From contig JAFLEE010000001.1 in NCBI GenBank assembly GCA_017302015.1, forward strand, positions 109,361-173,360: a DNA stretch of 64,000 bases, read 5' to 3'. This document shows, in pieces, positions 16,990 through 25,167 of this stretch. Positions within the stretch are counted from its first letter, which is position 1; every line of letters starts with the position of its first letter. The translations under genes and the position numbers were made by a program. The notes under the pieces were generated by a model. That model searched no databases. It was not told where the DNA came from and saw only the letters and a list, made by a program, of their open reading frames with translations. Origin of the DNA: Spirochaetota bacterium (GTDB taxonomy: Bacteria; Spirochaetota; UBA12135; COTS27; JAFLEE01).

Positions 16990-19959
16990 CTAGGCCGCCG
17001 TCCGGGAGGCCGCGAGGATCCGCTTCTGGATCTCCTCAACGGGGAGCTTTTGGAGATCCGTGGGGGCCAGGCGGTTCGAAAGCACTTCGGGCAAGGCCGC
17101 GAGTTTCTCGGAGAGCACGAGGTTCTTATTGGCGCTCACCTCGTCCACCCGGTCGACGGGGGTGAAATGGGGGACGGTCTTGAGGACCTCGGGGTGGGCG
17201 CTGACGAGCTCGTGCATGGCGAGCACGCAATCGGCGAACCGGTCGAGTTCGGCCTTGGTATAGGATTCCGTCGGCTCGATCATGAGCCCGAACACCTCGG
17301 GAAAACTCACCGTCGGGGCGTGGAAGCCGAAATCGAGGAAGAGTTTTCCCATCCGCCCCATGACCTGGGCCTTCGTGACGCCCGTGGCCTCGATCTTCGC
17401 GAAGAGTTCGGGGGCGAGGGTGAGGATGAACTCGTGCATGCGCGGGCTCGCCTCCGAGCCCGAGGGGAGCACGGGGAATTTGGGCTCGAGGCGCTTTTGC
17501 AGGTAGCGCGCCGAGAGGACCGCGAGGGCCGAGATGCGCCGCACCCCCGCCCCGCCGAGGGCGGCGACGTAGGCGTGGGCGCGCACCTTATGGGCGAAAT
17601 TCCCCTGGTGGCGGTGGAAATCGCCGATGGATTTGGGGGACCGCACCGGGAGGAATTTTCCGCCCTCGCGCACCACCTGCATGCCGGGGAGGAAGGGGAC
17701 GAGTTTTTCGCTCACGGCCACGAACGCATCGCCCGGGCCGCCGCCCCCGTGGGGGATCGACCAGGTCTTATGGGTATTATTATGCACCGCGTCGACGCCC
17801 ATCTTTCCGAGATCGGCCCAGCCGCAGATGGCGTTCATATTCGCGCCGTCCATATAGACGAGGCCGCCCGCGGCGTGGACGATGTCGGCGAGCTCCTTGA
17901 AGCGCGTCTCGAAAATCCCCGAGGTATTGGGGTTGGTGCACATGATCCCGGCGATGCGGGGCCCGTGCTCGGCGACCACGCCCCGAAGCTGCGCGAGGTC
18001 GACTTGGCCCGAGGCATCGGCCTCGATGACCGCGATGCCGGTCTCGGGGCTGAAGCCGGCCACCGCGGCGGTGGCGGGATTGGTGCCGTGGGCGGAATGG
18101 GGGATCAGCAAAAGGTTGCGTTTCGCGTCGCCCCGGTCCCGGTGGTAGGCCTGGAAGAGCTTGATCCCCACCAGTTCGCCCTGGGCCCCGGCGACGGGTT
18201 GGGTGGTGAGGGCCGCGAGGCCGGTGATGGACTTGAAGTTCTCCTGGGTGCGGTAGATCACCTCGAGGGCGCCCTGGACATCCTCGGGGAGCGACTGGGG
18301 ATGGGCGCGCTGGAAGCCTTCGAGGCCCGCCGCGTAATCGTTGAGGTAGGGGTTGTACTTCATCGTGCACGAGCCCAATGGGTAGCAAGTGGAGTCGGGG
18401 CTCACGTTCTGGCTCGCCAGGCGCGTGTAATAGGCGCGGAGTTCCGCCTCGGCGATATCGGGGAAGCCCACCGCTCCTTCCCGGCGCAGGGCCGCGGGCG
18501 CCTCGACGAGGGGCGCCGCCGCGGTCCCGGGGCCGAAGCGCTTGGCGAAGAAGGCGCCCAGCGCCTTGAGATCCGGTTCGCCCTGGAGATCGGTGAAGGA
18601 GAGGAGGAGGAGGTTCTTGCGGCCGGCGACGCGCGCGGAGATATCGACCCCCGCCTGGATGCCGGCGGCGGAGGCGTCGCGGATGAAGTCGCCGACGTCC
18701 ACCGGCAACTCGAGGGCGAACTCGTTCCAGAACGGGCGGCCGGGGAAGGCGGGCTTCACGCCCGCCGCCGCGGTGAGGTCCCTCCAGGCCGACGCCGCAT
18801 TCGCGCGGGCCGCCGCGATCGCGGCCTTCAGGCCCTTCTCGCCGCGGGCCAGGAGGGCGGCGCCGGCCATGGTGGCGATGAACGCCTCGTTGGAGCAGAT
18901 ATTGGAGTTGGCCTTCTCGCGGCGGATGTGCTGCTCGCGGGTGGAGAGCACCATGACGCGGCATTCGCGCCCGGCGAGGTCCTTCGCCTTGCCGACGAAG
19001 CGTCCGGAGGTGGCGCGGATCTCGTTGGGCCGCTCGGCGTTATGGCGGATGCCGAAAACCCCCAGGCCGGGCCCGCCGAAATTGGGGGCCATGCACAGGT
19101 GCTGGCCCTCGGCGACCACGAGGTCGACGCCCCGCTGGCCCCAGCGCACCGGGGGGACCAGCCCCCCGCCGCCGAGGAGCATGGGATCGAACACGCCCAC
19201 GGCCTTCACGCCCAGGCCCGCCGCGAGGTCGGAGAGCGCGTGAACGTCTTCCAGGTTTCCCGTGCAGGCGACTTGGGGAAAGACGACGGCGAAACATTCG
19301 GCGCCGAGGGCCTTCGCCGCGCTCTGGACGGCGGCCGCATCGGTGACGCCGCCCGCCGCGAGGGGGACGGCCCGGATGACGAGGCTCGTGCCTTCGGCCA
19401 GGGTTCGGAGCACGGCGAGGTCGCCGGGATAGACGGCTTCGCTGACGAGGACGGTGTTCCCGCCCTTCACCAGGCGCCGCGCGCATTGGATGGCCTCGAA
19501 AAGGGCGGTGGCGCGGTCATACAGGGAAGCGTTCACGGCCTCGAACCCGGTGAGCGTGGCCATGAGGCATTGGTAGATCCAGTGGGTCATGAGGGTGCCC
19601 TGGCTGCGTTCGGGCTGGTAGGGCGTATACGAGGTCGTGAGTTCCCGCAGGCTCGCCACGAAATCGGGGAGGGCGGGCACGCGCCACGAGGGAAGCCCGT
19701 CCCCCAGGAACGAGATCTTCGCGGCGTTCGCGGCGGCCAGGGTTTCCAGGTGCTCCTGGAGCCGGGGATAGAGGAGTTCCGCGCCGATGGGCGGTTCGCC
19801 CGCCATGCGGATGGCTTGGGGGAGGTGTCCGAAGAGGTCCTCCAATTTCGCCACTCCAATAGAAGAAAGCATGGCCTGGATATCGCCTTCGGAGGCGGAA
19901 ATATAATGGCGGGTCAATTCGCGGGGCAGGGAAGCCGGATCATAGGGGAGCTTGTTCAT
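16990..19959 (-). CDS. gcvP: Glycine dehydrogenase (decarboxylating), GcvPA-GcvPB in one chain
   Basis: 989 residues. The P-protein of the glycine cleavage system decarboxylates glycine with pyridoxal phosphate and passes aminomethyl to lipoyl-GcvH. The first about 440 residues resemble the GcvPA subunit (YISASEGDIQAMLSSIG start, SYTPYQPERSQG, REQHIRREKANSNICSNEA). After a poorly conserved linker, the second half resembles GcvPB (CYPLGSCTMKYNPYLNDY, PHSAHGTNPATAAVAGF). The PLP lysine is Lys731 in THKTWSIPHGGGGPGD. Its features follow the two-subunit type, yet both lie in a single frame. No gcvT or gcvH is nearby. It converges on the sialidase-like gene with 3 bases between stops. Confidence 0.9.
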   Translation of the reverse strand: MNKLPYDPASLPRELTRHYISASEGDIQAMLSSIGVAKLEDLFGHLPQAIRMAGEPPIGAELLYPRLQEHLETLAAANAAKISFLGDGLPSWRVPALPDFVASLRELTTSYTPYQPERSQGTLMTHWIYQCLMATLTGFEAVNASLYDRATALFEAIQCARRLVKGGNTVLVSEAVYPGDLAVLRTLAEGTSLVIRAVPLAAGGVTDAAAVQSAAKALGAECFAVVFPQVACTGNLEDVHALSDLAAGLGVKAVGVFDPMLLGGGGLVPPVRWGQRGVDLVVAEGQHLCMAPNFGGPGLGVFGIRHNAERPNEIRATSGRFVGKAKDLAGRECRVMVLSTREQHIRREKANSNICSNEAFIATMAGAALLARGEKGLKAAIAAARANAASAWRDLTAAAGVKPAFPGRPFWNEFALELPVDVGDFIRDASAAGIQAGVDISARVAGRKNLLLLSFTDLQGEPDLKALGAFFAKRFGPGTAAAPLVEAPAALRREGAVGFPDIAEAELRAYYTRLASQNVSPDSTCYPLGSCTMKYNPYLNDYAAGLEGFQRAHPQSLPEDVQGALEVIYRTQENFKSITGLAALTTQPVAGAQGELVGIKLFQAYHRDRGDAKRNLLLIPHSAHGTNPATAAVAGFSPETGIAVIEADASGQVDLAQLRGVVAEHGPRIAGIMCTNPNTSGIFETRFKELADIVHAAGGLVYMDGANMNAICGWADLGKMGVDAVHNNTHKTWSIPHGGGGPGDAFVAVSEKLVPFLPGMQVVREGGKFLPVRSPKSIGDFHRHQGNFAHKVRAHAYVAALGGAGVRRISALAVLSARYLQKRLEPKFPVLPSGSEASPRMHEFILTLAPELFAKIEATGVTKAQVMGRMGKLFLDFGFHAPTVSFPEVFGLMIEPTESYTKAELDRFADCVLAMHELVSAHPEVLKTVPHFTPVDRVDEVSANKNLVLSEKLAALPEVLSNRLAPTDLQKLPVEEIQKRILAASRTAA

Positions 19960-20242
19960 GGGCCATTATACCGGGACGTTCGGCGGGGTTGAATCCGACG
20001 GCGGTTCCTTGGACCGGGTTGACTTCCGACCTCTGTTTGGGTGCCATTCCCCGCGGGGTGACTCGCCCGCGAAGCGCCCTTCACCCATGGAAACCTAATT
20101 GCAAAACCGCTTTCTTTCCGCCGAAAAACGCCAAAACCCGCTGAATTCCCCTTCCGGCCCCTATGCTAAAATGAAATCGCATACGGGGCTCGCATGGCAG
20201 CCTGTCCGGGCCACGCCCGGGGGCGCCGCCAAGGAAAAAGCG

Positions 20243-20731
20243 ATGGGTAGCGAAGACATCGAAAAGCTCAGGAAGACGGTCGCCGACCTGGAAGCCATCG
20301 TCCAGATGTACGAGAACCTCACCGAGATGGGCCGCAGCGAGCTCATCGACGCCAAGACCATCATCAGCGCCCAGGAGCGCCTCTCCGAGTTCAGCCGTAC
20401 GGAACTCATCGACCGCGACCGCATCATCGGGGCCTACGAGTCATTGGGGGAGTACGTGCGCAAGGAGCGCTCCGAGAACCGCACGCTCATCGAGGCCTTC
20501 GAGCGCATCATGGGCCTCTCCGACGCGGAGAAGCGCGACCTGCAGGAGAACGTGCTCGCGCTGCTCTCCGTCGTCGACCTCGCCGCCGTCGAGCGCCGGG
20601 ACGAGGGCAACGTGACCAAGGCCCTCGAGCGCGTGCTCGCCCTCTCCGCCGAGGAGCAGCGCCAGCTCCTGGCCGAACTGAAGAAGAAGATCAAGTTCGA
20701 CTACCAGACCTTCCCCGACAAGAAGAAGTGA
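20243..20731 (+). CDS. Coiled-coil protein with four 21-residue tandem repeats
   Basis: 162 residues; AAGGA sits about 7 bases before the ATG at 20243. Residues 18-101 form four exact 21-residue units, e.g. AIVQMYENLTEMGRSELID, TIISAQERLSEFSRTELID and RIIGAYESLGEYVRKERSE, each three heptads long with hydrophobic I/L positions, i.e. a continuous coiled coil. Two later copies of a shorter motif follow (ERIMGLSDAEKRDL and ERVLALSAEEQRQL). The C-terminus is Lys-rich. No family recognised and no enzyme motif. It ends 7 bases before the thymidylate kinase start and is likely the first gene of that operon; a scaffolding or structural role is inferred. Confidence 0.7.
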   Translation: MGSEDIEKLRKTVADLEAIVQMYENLTEMGRSELIDAKTIISAQERLSEFSRTELIDRDRIIGAYESLGEYVRKERSENRTLIEAFERIMGLSDAEKRDLQENVLALLSVVDLAAVERRDEGNVTKALERVLALSAEEQRQLLAELKKKIKFDYQTFPDKKK

Positions 20732-20738
20732 GGCGCGC

Positions 20739-21407
20739 GTGGCCTCCCGTTCCTTCTTCCTCGTCATCGAGGGCCTCGACGGGTCGGGAAAGGACGCCGT
20801 CCTCTCCCGCCTCCTGGGCCGCTTTTCCGACGAGACGGCGGGGAACGAACTCTTCCTCTCCAAGCACCAGAACGTCGCCCGCACCCGCGAGCCCACCGCC
20901 TCCAGCGAGAGCGGCCGTTGGCTGGCGGAGAAACTGAAGGACGGCACGCTGGGCGCCGAACCCCCCGCCCTGGTCGCGCAGCATTACGTCAGCGACCGCA
21001 AGATCCACGGGCGCGAGATCCGCTGGCTCCTCGGCCGCGGCTACGTCGTCCTCTCCTCCCGCTACGACCTCTCCACCTTCGCCTACCAGGGCGCCCAGGG
21101 CGTGCCGCTGCACGACCTCTACGGCATCCACGGCTTCGCCCGCGGCGAATGCCCCGTCCCCGACCTCACGCTCTTCATCGACGTCGACGCCGCCACCGCC
21201 ATGGCGCGCATCGAGCGGCGGGGCGGCGGGAAGGAGTACTTCGAGAAGCGCGAGTTCCTCGAGAAGGTGCGAGGCTCCTACCTCGCCGCCATCGCCTTCC
21301 TGCGCGAACGCGACCGGCGCGCCATCGCGGTCATCGACGCATCGGGGTCCCTCGACGAGGTGTGCGCCCTCGCCGCCCGGGCCGTGGCGGCCAAGATCGG
21401 GGCCTGA
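20739..21407 (+). CDS. tmk: Thymidylate kinase
   Basis: 222 residues, GTG start seven bases after the preceding stop. It phosphorylates dTMP to dTDP with ATP. The P-loop FFLVIEGLDGSGKDAV is at residues 6-21, the substrate-binding motif SSRYDLSTFAYQG (the usual DRY/S region) is near residue 107, and PDLTLFIDVDAATAMARIERRG gives the LID region Arg residues. Family length is about 205-215, so this is normal. Its place between a coiled-coil gene and glycosyltransferase/NAD genes is unlike the common tmk-holB layout. Asp in place of Ser/Thr after GSGK is unusual and could affect the kinase. Confidence 0.85.
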   Translation: MASRSFFLVIEGLDGSGKDAVLSRLLGRFSDETAGNELFLSKHQNVARTREPTASSESGRWLAEKLKDGTLGAEPPALVAQHYVSDRKIHGREIRWLLGRGYVVLSSRYDLSTFAYQGAQGVPLHDLYGIHGFARGECPVPDLTLFIDVDAATAMARIERRGGGKEYFEKREFLEKVRGSYLAAIAFLRERDRRAIAVIDASGSLDEVCALAARAVAAKIGA

Positions 21408-21411
21408 CGCC

Positions 21412-22422
21412 GTGCGCTTCCCGGCCTCCCCCGAGATCCTCGTCATCAAGACGACCTCCCTGGGCGACGTGCTGCACGGCACCTCCGTCCTCCCCATCCT
21501 CAAGAAGAACTTCCCCTCCTGCCGCATCACCTGGGTCGTCGACCGGGCCGCCCTCGAGATCGTGCGGCAGAACCCCATCATCTCGCGCGTCATCGTCTCC
21601 GATTTCCGCGCGTGGCAGAAGCTCTGGTGGCGGGAACCCGCCCGCGTGCTCCGGGAAGCCCTCGCGCTCCTCACCCAGATCCACGACACCCGCTACGCCC
21701 TGGTCTTCGACATCCAGGGGCTGCTGCGCACCGTGGTGCTCCTGCTCGCCGCGCGCAGCAGCCGCAAGTTCGTGAAGGGGCGCTGGCCGTTCTTGAGGGG
21801 CTTCGGCGACAAGAAACGGCTCCACGCATTGGTGGAGATCCGCCGGGTGCTCGAGGTCGCGGGGCTTACGACCTTCGCGGCCCCCATGTCCTTCGCCACC
21901 GGGCCGAAGGAGAGGGCGCGGGTGGATGGCCTGTGGCCGCAAACGGGCAAGGTGGTCCTCGTCAGCCCCTTCACGGGGTGGCCCTCCAAAACGTGGAGCC
22001 CGCGCCACTTCGCCGAACTCATCCGGCGCTTGCCGCCCGAACTCAACGTGTTCGTCACCGGGGACGCCCCCTCGAGGGACGCGGCCGAAGCCATCGCCCG
22101 GGAAAGCGGTCATCCCCGGGTGCGCAACCTCTGCGGCGAGATCGATCTGGCGGCGTTCGCCCATCTCGCCTCCCGCAGCCACGCCATGCTCGCCGGCGAG
22201 AGCTTCGCCGCCCACGTGGCCGGCGCGGTGGGCCTCCCCGTGGCCATCCTCTTCGGGCCCACCGACGAGAAGCGCATCGGCCCGGTGGGCGAGCGTTTCC
22301 GCATCCTCCGCGCGCCGGATTGCCGCATCTGCTACCGGCCCCATTGCCGCAAGCGGTGCCTCGATGCGATCCCCCCCCAGGCCGCCCTCGACGCCGTGAT
22401 GGAATTGCTCGCCACCCCGTAG
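21412..22422 (+). CDS. Glycosyltransferase family 9 (heptosyltransferase-like)
   Basis: 336 residues, GTG start 4 bases after the tmk stop. The N-terminal GT-B motif ILVIKTTSLGDVLHGTSVLPIL is the signature of WaaC/WaaF/WaaQ-type heptosyltransferases. The C-terminal domain has VVLVSPFTGWPSKTWSPRHFAELI and AGESFAAHVAGAVGLPVAILFGPTD, the nucleotide-sugar site. The C-terminal cluster DCRICYRPHCRKRCLDAI fits the usual Cys-rich tail. It would add heptose or another sugar to a lipopolysaccharide core at the cytoplasmic face of the inner membrane, which argues for an LPS-bearing envelope. The exact waa gene cannot be assigned. Confidence 0.85.
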   Translation: MRFPASPEILVIKTTSLGDVLHGTSVLPILKKNFPSCRITWVVDRAALEIVRQNPIISRVIVSDFRAWQKLWWREPARVLREALALLTQIHDTRYALVFDIQGLLRTVVLLLAARSSRKFVKGRWPFLRGFGDKKRLHALVEIRRVLEVAGLTTFAAPMSFATGPKERARVDGLWPQTGKVVLVSPFTGWPSKTWSPRHFAELIRRLPPELNVFVTGDAPSRDAAEAIARESGHPRVRNLCGEIDLAAFAHLASRSHAMLAGESFAAHVAGAVGLPVAILFGPTDEKRIGPVGERFRILRAPDCRICYRPHCRKRCLDAIPPQAALDAVMELLATP

Positions 22423-22434
22423 ACCGGAGTTCCC

Positions 22435-24072
22435 GTGAAGATCGCCCTGGCCCAACTCAACCCCCGCATCGCCGACTTCGCCGCCAACCTCGCCAAGGCC
22501 CGGGAGGCTTGCGCCCGGGCCCGCCGCGAGGGCGCCGAGCTCCTCGTCTTCCCCGAGTGCTTCCTCACCGGTTACCCGCCCCGCGACCTCCTCGACCGCG
22601 CCGATTTCATGGGAAACGCCGTGGAATCGGTGAAACTCCTGGCGCGTGAGAGCAAGGGCCTCGCCATCGTCGTCGGCACCCCCTGGCCCAACCCGTCGAA
22701 AGAGGGGCGGCGCCTCATCAACGCCGCGGCCCTGCTGCGCGGGGGGAAGGTCGAGGCCGTCTACGCCAAGACCCTCCTGCCCCAGTACGACATCTTCGAC
22801 GAGATGCGCTGGTTCGAGCCCGCCGCCGGCGGCAAGCCCCCGGTCTTCCGCATCGGCAAGATCCGAATCGGCGTCACCATCTGCGAAGACCTCTGGGACC
22901 TCACCCGCAAAGACGGGCAACCCCTCTATTTCAAGGCGAGCCCCGTGAAGCGCCTGATGGGGAAATGCGACCTCCTCCTCAACCTCGCCGCGTCGCCCTA
23001 CGACCAGCACAAGTACGCCGCCCGGCGCCAGGTCTTCCGCGAGGCGGTGCGGCGGACCAAGGTCCCCCTGCTCTACGTCAACCAATGCGGGGGCCAGGAT
23101 GAACTGGTCTTCGACGGGCGCAGCCTCGTCCTCGACGCCAAGGACCGCGTGGCGGCCCAAGCCGCGCCGTTCCAGGAGGAAATCCTCTTCTGGGACAGCG
23201 CGGCGCGCACCCAGCCGATTCCCTATGCGGAGGACGAGATGGAACTCCTCCACCAGGCCCTCGTCACCGGGATCCGGGACTATTTCCAGAAGACCGGGTT
23301 CTCCAAGGCGGTGGTGGGCCTCTCGGGGGGCATCGACAGCGCCGTGGTGGCCGCCCTCGCCTCCGAGGCCCTCGGCCCCTCCAACGTCACGGGCGTCACC
23401 ATGCCGAGCCATTATTCCTCCGAGGGCTCCGTCAGCGACTCCCGGCAATTGGCGGAGAACCTGGGCATCGCGATCCACGCGATCCCCATTTCCGAGCTCA
23501 TGCGCGCCTTCGACAAGGCCGTGCTCGAGGTCTTCCGCGGGCCGACCCAGGGTCTCACCCACGAGAACCTCCAATCCCGCATCCGCGGCGTGCTCCTCAT
23601 GGCGTTCTCCAACCGGGAGAATTCCCTGGTGCTCAATACGGGGAACAAGAGCGAACTTTCCATGGGCTATTGCACGCTCTACGGCGACCTCAACGGCGCC
23701 GTCTCGATCCTGGGCGACCTCTACAAGACCCGCATCTACCGCCTCGTCGCCCAGCTCAACGCGCGCAAGGAGCTCATCCCCCGCGCCATCATCGAGAAGG
23801 CCCCCTCCGCCGAGCTGCGCCCCGACCAGAAGGACACCGATTCATTGCCCCCCTACCCCGTGCTCGACGGCATCCTCGAGGCCTTCCTCGAGGAGCGCCT
23901 CTGCGCCGAGGAGATCATCGAGCGCCTGGGCCATCCGGCCGACTTGGTGCATTCGGTCCTGCGCAAGGTGCCCATGAACGAGTACAAGCGTCGCCAGGCC
24001 CCGCCCGTCTTCAAGGTCACGCCCCGGGCCTTCGGCCCCGGCTGGCGCCAACCCCTGGCGCGGAAGATCTGA
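22435..24072 (+). CDS. nadE: Glutamine-dependent NAD+ synthetase
   Basis: 545 residues, GTG start 12 bases after the previous stop. It amidates nicotinic acid adenine dinucleotide to NAD+ using ATP and glutamine. The N-terminal nitrilase-like glutaminase has the triad Glu41 (LLVFPECF), Lys112 (YAKTLLP) and Cys150 (TICEDLW). The C-terminal synthetase has the PP-loop SGGIDS at 297-302 plus NTGNKSELSMGYCTLYGDLNGA and PSAELRPDQKDTDSLPPY. Length fits the bacterial two-domain type. It is the fourth gene of the operon starting at 20243 and lies 17 bases before the GT2 gene. Confidence 0.93.
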   Translation: MKIALAQLNPRIADFAANLAKAREACARARREGAELLVFPECFLTGYPPRDLLDRADFMGNAVESVKLLARESKGLAIVVGTPWPNPSKEGRRLINAAALLRGGKVEAVYAKTLLPQYDIFDEMRWFEPAAGGKPPVFRIGKIRIGVTICEDLWDLTRKDGQPLYFKASPVKRLMGKCDLLLNLAASPYDQHKYAARRQVFREAVRRTKVPLLYVNQCGGQDELVFDGRSLVLDAKDRVAAQAAPFQEEILFWDSAARTQPIPYAEDEMELLHQALVTGIRDYFQKTGFSKAVVGLSGGIDSAVVAALASEALGPSNVTGVTMPSHYSSEGSVSDSRQLAENLGIAIHAIPISELMRAFDKAVLEVFRGPTQGLTHENLQSRIRGVLLMAFSNRENSLVLNTGNKSELSMGYCTLYGDLNGAVSILGDLYKTRIYRLVAQLNARKELIPRAIIEKAPSAELRPDQKDTDSLPPYPVLDGILEAFLEERLCAEEIIERLGHPADLVHSVLRKVPMNEYKRRQAPPVFKVTPRAFGPGWRQPLARKI

Positions 24073-24089
24073 CCGATCGGCTGGGGCGC

Positions 24090-25094
24090 GTGATCTCCAT
24101 CTTCCTCCCGGTGTGGAACGGGGAGCCCTATCTGGAGGCCTGCCTCCGTTCGATCGTCGCGCAGACCGACGAAGATTGGGAACTCCTGGCCGTCGACGAC
24201 GGATCGACCGACGCCTCAGCGGGGATCCTCGCCCATTGGGCGGGCGCCGATGGGCGTATCCGCTTCCTCCCTTCCCCCCACCGGGGGCTCCTCGCGGCCC
24301 TGCGCCGCGCGGAAGCGGAGGCCCGCGGAGCTCTCTTCGCGCGCATGGACCAGGACGATCTGATGCCCCCGGAGCGCCTCGCCCTCCAGCGCGCCCTATT
24401 GGAGGCCGAAGGCCCCGGCGTCGTGGCCACCGGACGTGCCGAAGCCTATAGCGAAGCGGGCCCCGTCGGCCCGGGTTTCAAGCGCTATGTGGATTGGCTT
24501 TCGTCGCTGCGGACCCACGGCGACCACCTCGCGGGCGCGTTCCTCGAGTGCATCATCGCCTCGCCTTCTTGGATGATGCGCCGGGACGACTTCCTTTCCT
24601 GCGGCGGCCACGGGGCCATCGAAATCCCGGAAGATTACGGCCTCGCGCTGCGCTGGCTCGCCCACGGCATGCGCATCGCCAAGACGCCCGAGACGGTCCT
24701 GCTTTGGCGGGACCATCCGGCCCGGGCCACGCGCACCCGGCCGGAGTACCGCGACAATCGTTTCTGGGAACTCAAAGCGCGCTCCTTGCGGCCGGTCCTG
24801 GGGGAGCGCCTGGGGGGGCGTCGATTCGCCGTGTGGGGGATGGGCGATACGGGAAAATCCCTCGCCCGCTCCCTCCTCGTCCACGGGGAGGTCCCCGCGT
24901 GCCTCGTCACCGATAATCCGCGGAAACAGGGCATCGTCTGGGAAGGCGTACCGGTGCGGGGGGCGGATTTCCTGGACCGCCGATCCCATTTCGTCCTCAG
25001 CGCGGTGAGCGCGCGGGGCGGATGGGAGGAGATATCGGGGGCGCTCGCCGGCCGCGGTTGGCGGGAGGTCGAAGATTATTTGAGGATGGCCTGA
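24090..25094 (+). CDS. Glycosyltransferase family 2 with C-terminal Rossmann-like domain
   Basis: 334 residues; the GTG at 24090 places the catalytic domain at the very N-terminus (ISIFLPVWNGEPYLEACLRS). GT-A motifs LLAVDDGSTDAS and ARMDQDDLMPP (nucleotide-sugar and metal-binding Asp residues) are present, and a later EIPEDYGLALRW resembles the catalytic-base region. From about residue 240 comes a second domain, RRFAVWGMGDTGKSLARSLL and PACLVTDNPRKQG, reading as a small NAD- or nucleotide-sugar-type Rossmann fold, an extension seen in some LPS or O-antigen GT2 enzymes. It ends the operon with GT9 and nadE; a cell-surface glycan role is likely, the acceptor unknown. Confidence 0.8.
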   Translation: MISIFLPVWNGEPYLEACLRSIVAQTDEDWELLAVDDGSTDASAGILAHWAGADGRIRFLPSPHRGLLAALRRAEAEARGALFARMDQDDLMPPERLALQRALLEAEGPGVVATGRAEAYSEAGPVGPGFKRYVDWLSSLRTHGDHLAGAFLECIIASPSWMMRRDDFLSCGGHGAIEIPEDYGLALRWLAHGMRIAKTPETVLLWRDHPARATRTRPEYRDNRFWELKARSLRPVLGERLGGRRFAVWGMGDTGKSLARSLLVHGEVPACLVTDNPRKQGIVWEGVPVRGADFLDRRSHFVLSAVSARGGWEEISGALAGRGWREVEDYLRMA

Positions 25095-25167
25095 GACCGC
25101 ATTCGGAATCGTTGCCTTCAGACCCTCGCCGATGTCCGCGCCCAGGGTCCCCCGCGCGTTTCCGGGC

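Noticed and set aside
17050-19992. A 980-codon open frame on the + strand opposite gcvP
   Set aside because: It mirrors the high-GC coding strand of gcvP, has no ribosome site or recognisable domain, and its composition is that of an antisense shadow.
21331-23574. A 747-codon open frame on the minus strand opposite tmk, GT9 and nadE
   Set aside because: The + strand genes have full catalytic motifs; the minus frame is low-complexity Gly/Glu/Arg/His typical of shadow frames.
25121-25149. GACCCT...AGGGTC hairpin between convergent genes
   Set aside because: Six pairs across a 17-base loop with no T-tract; expected by chance in GC-rich DNA.
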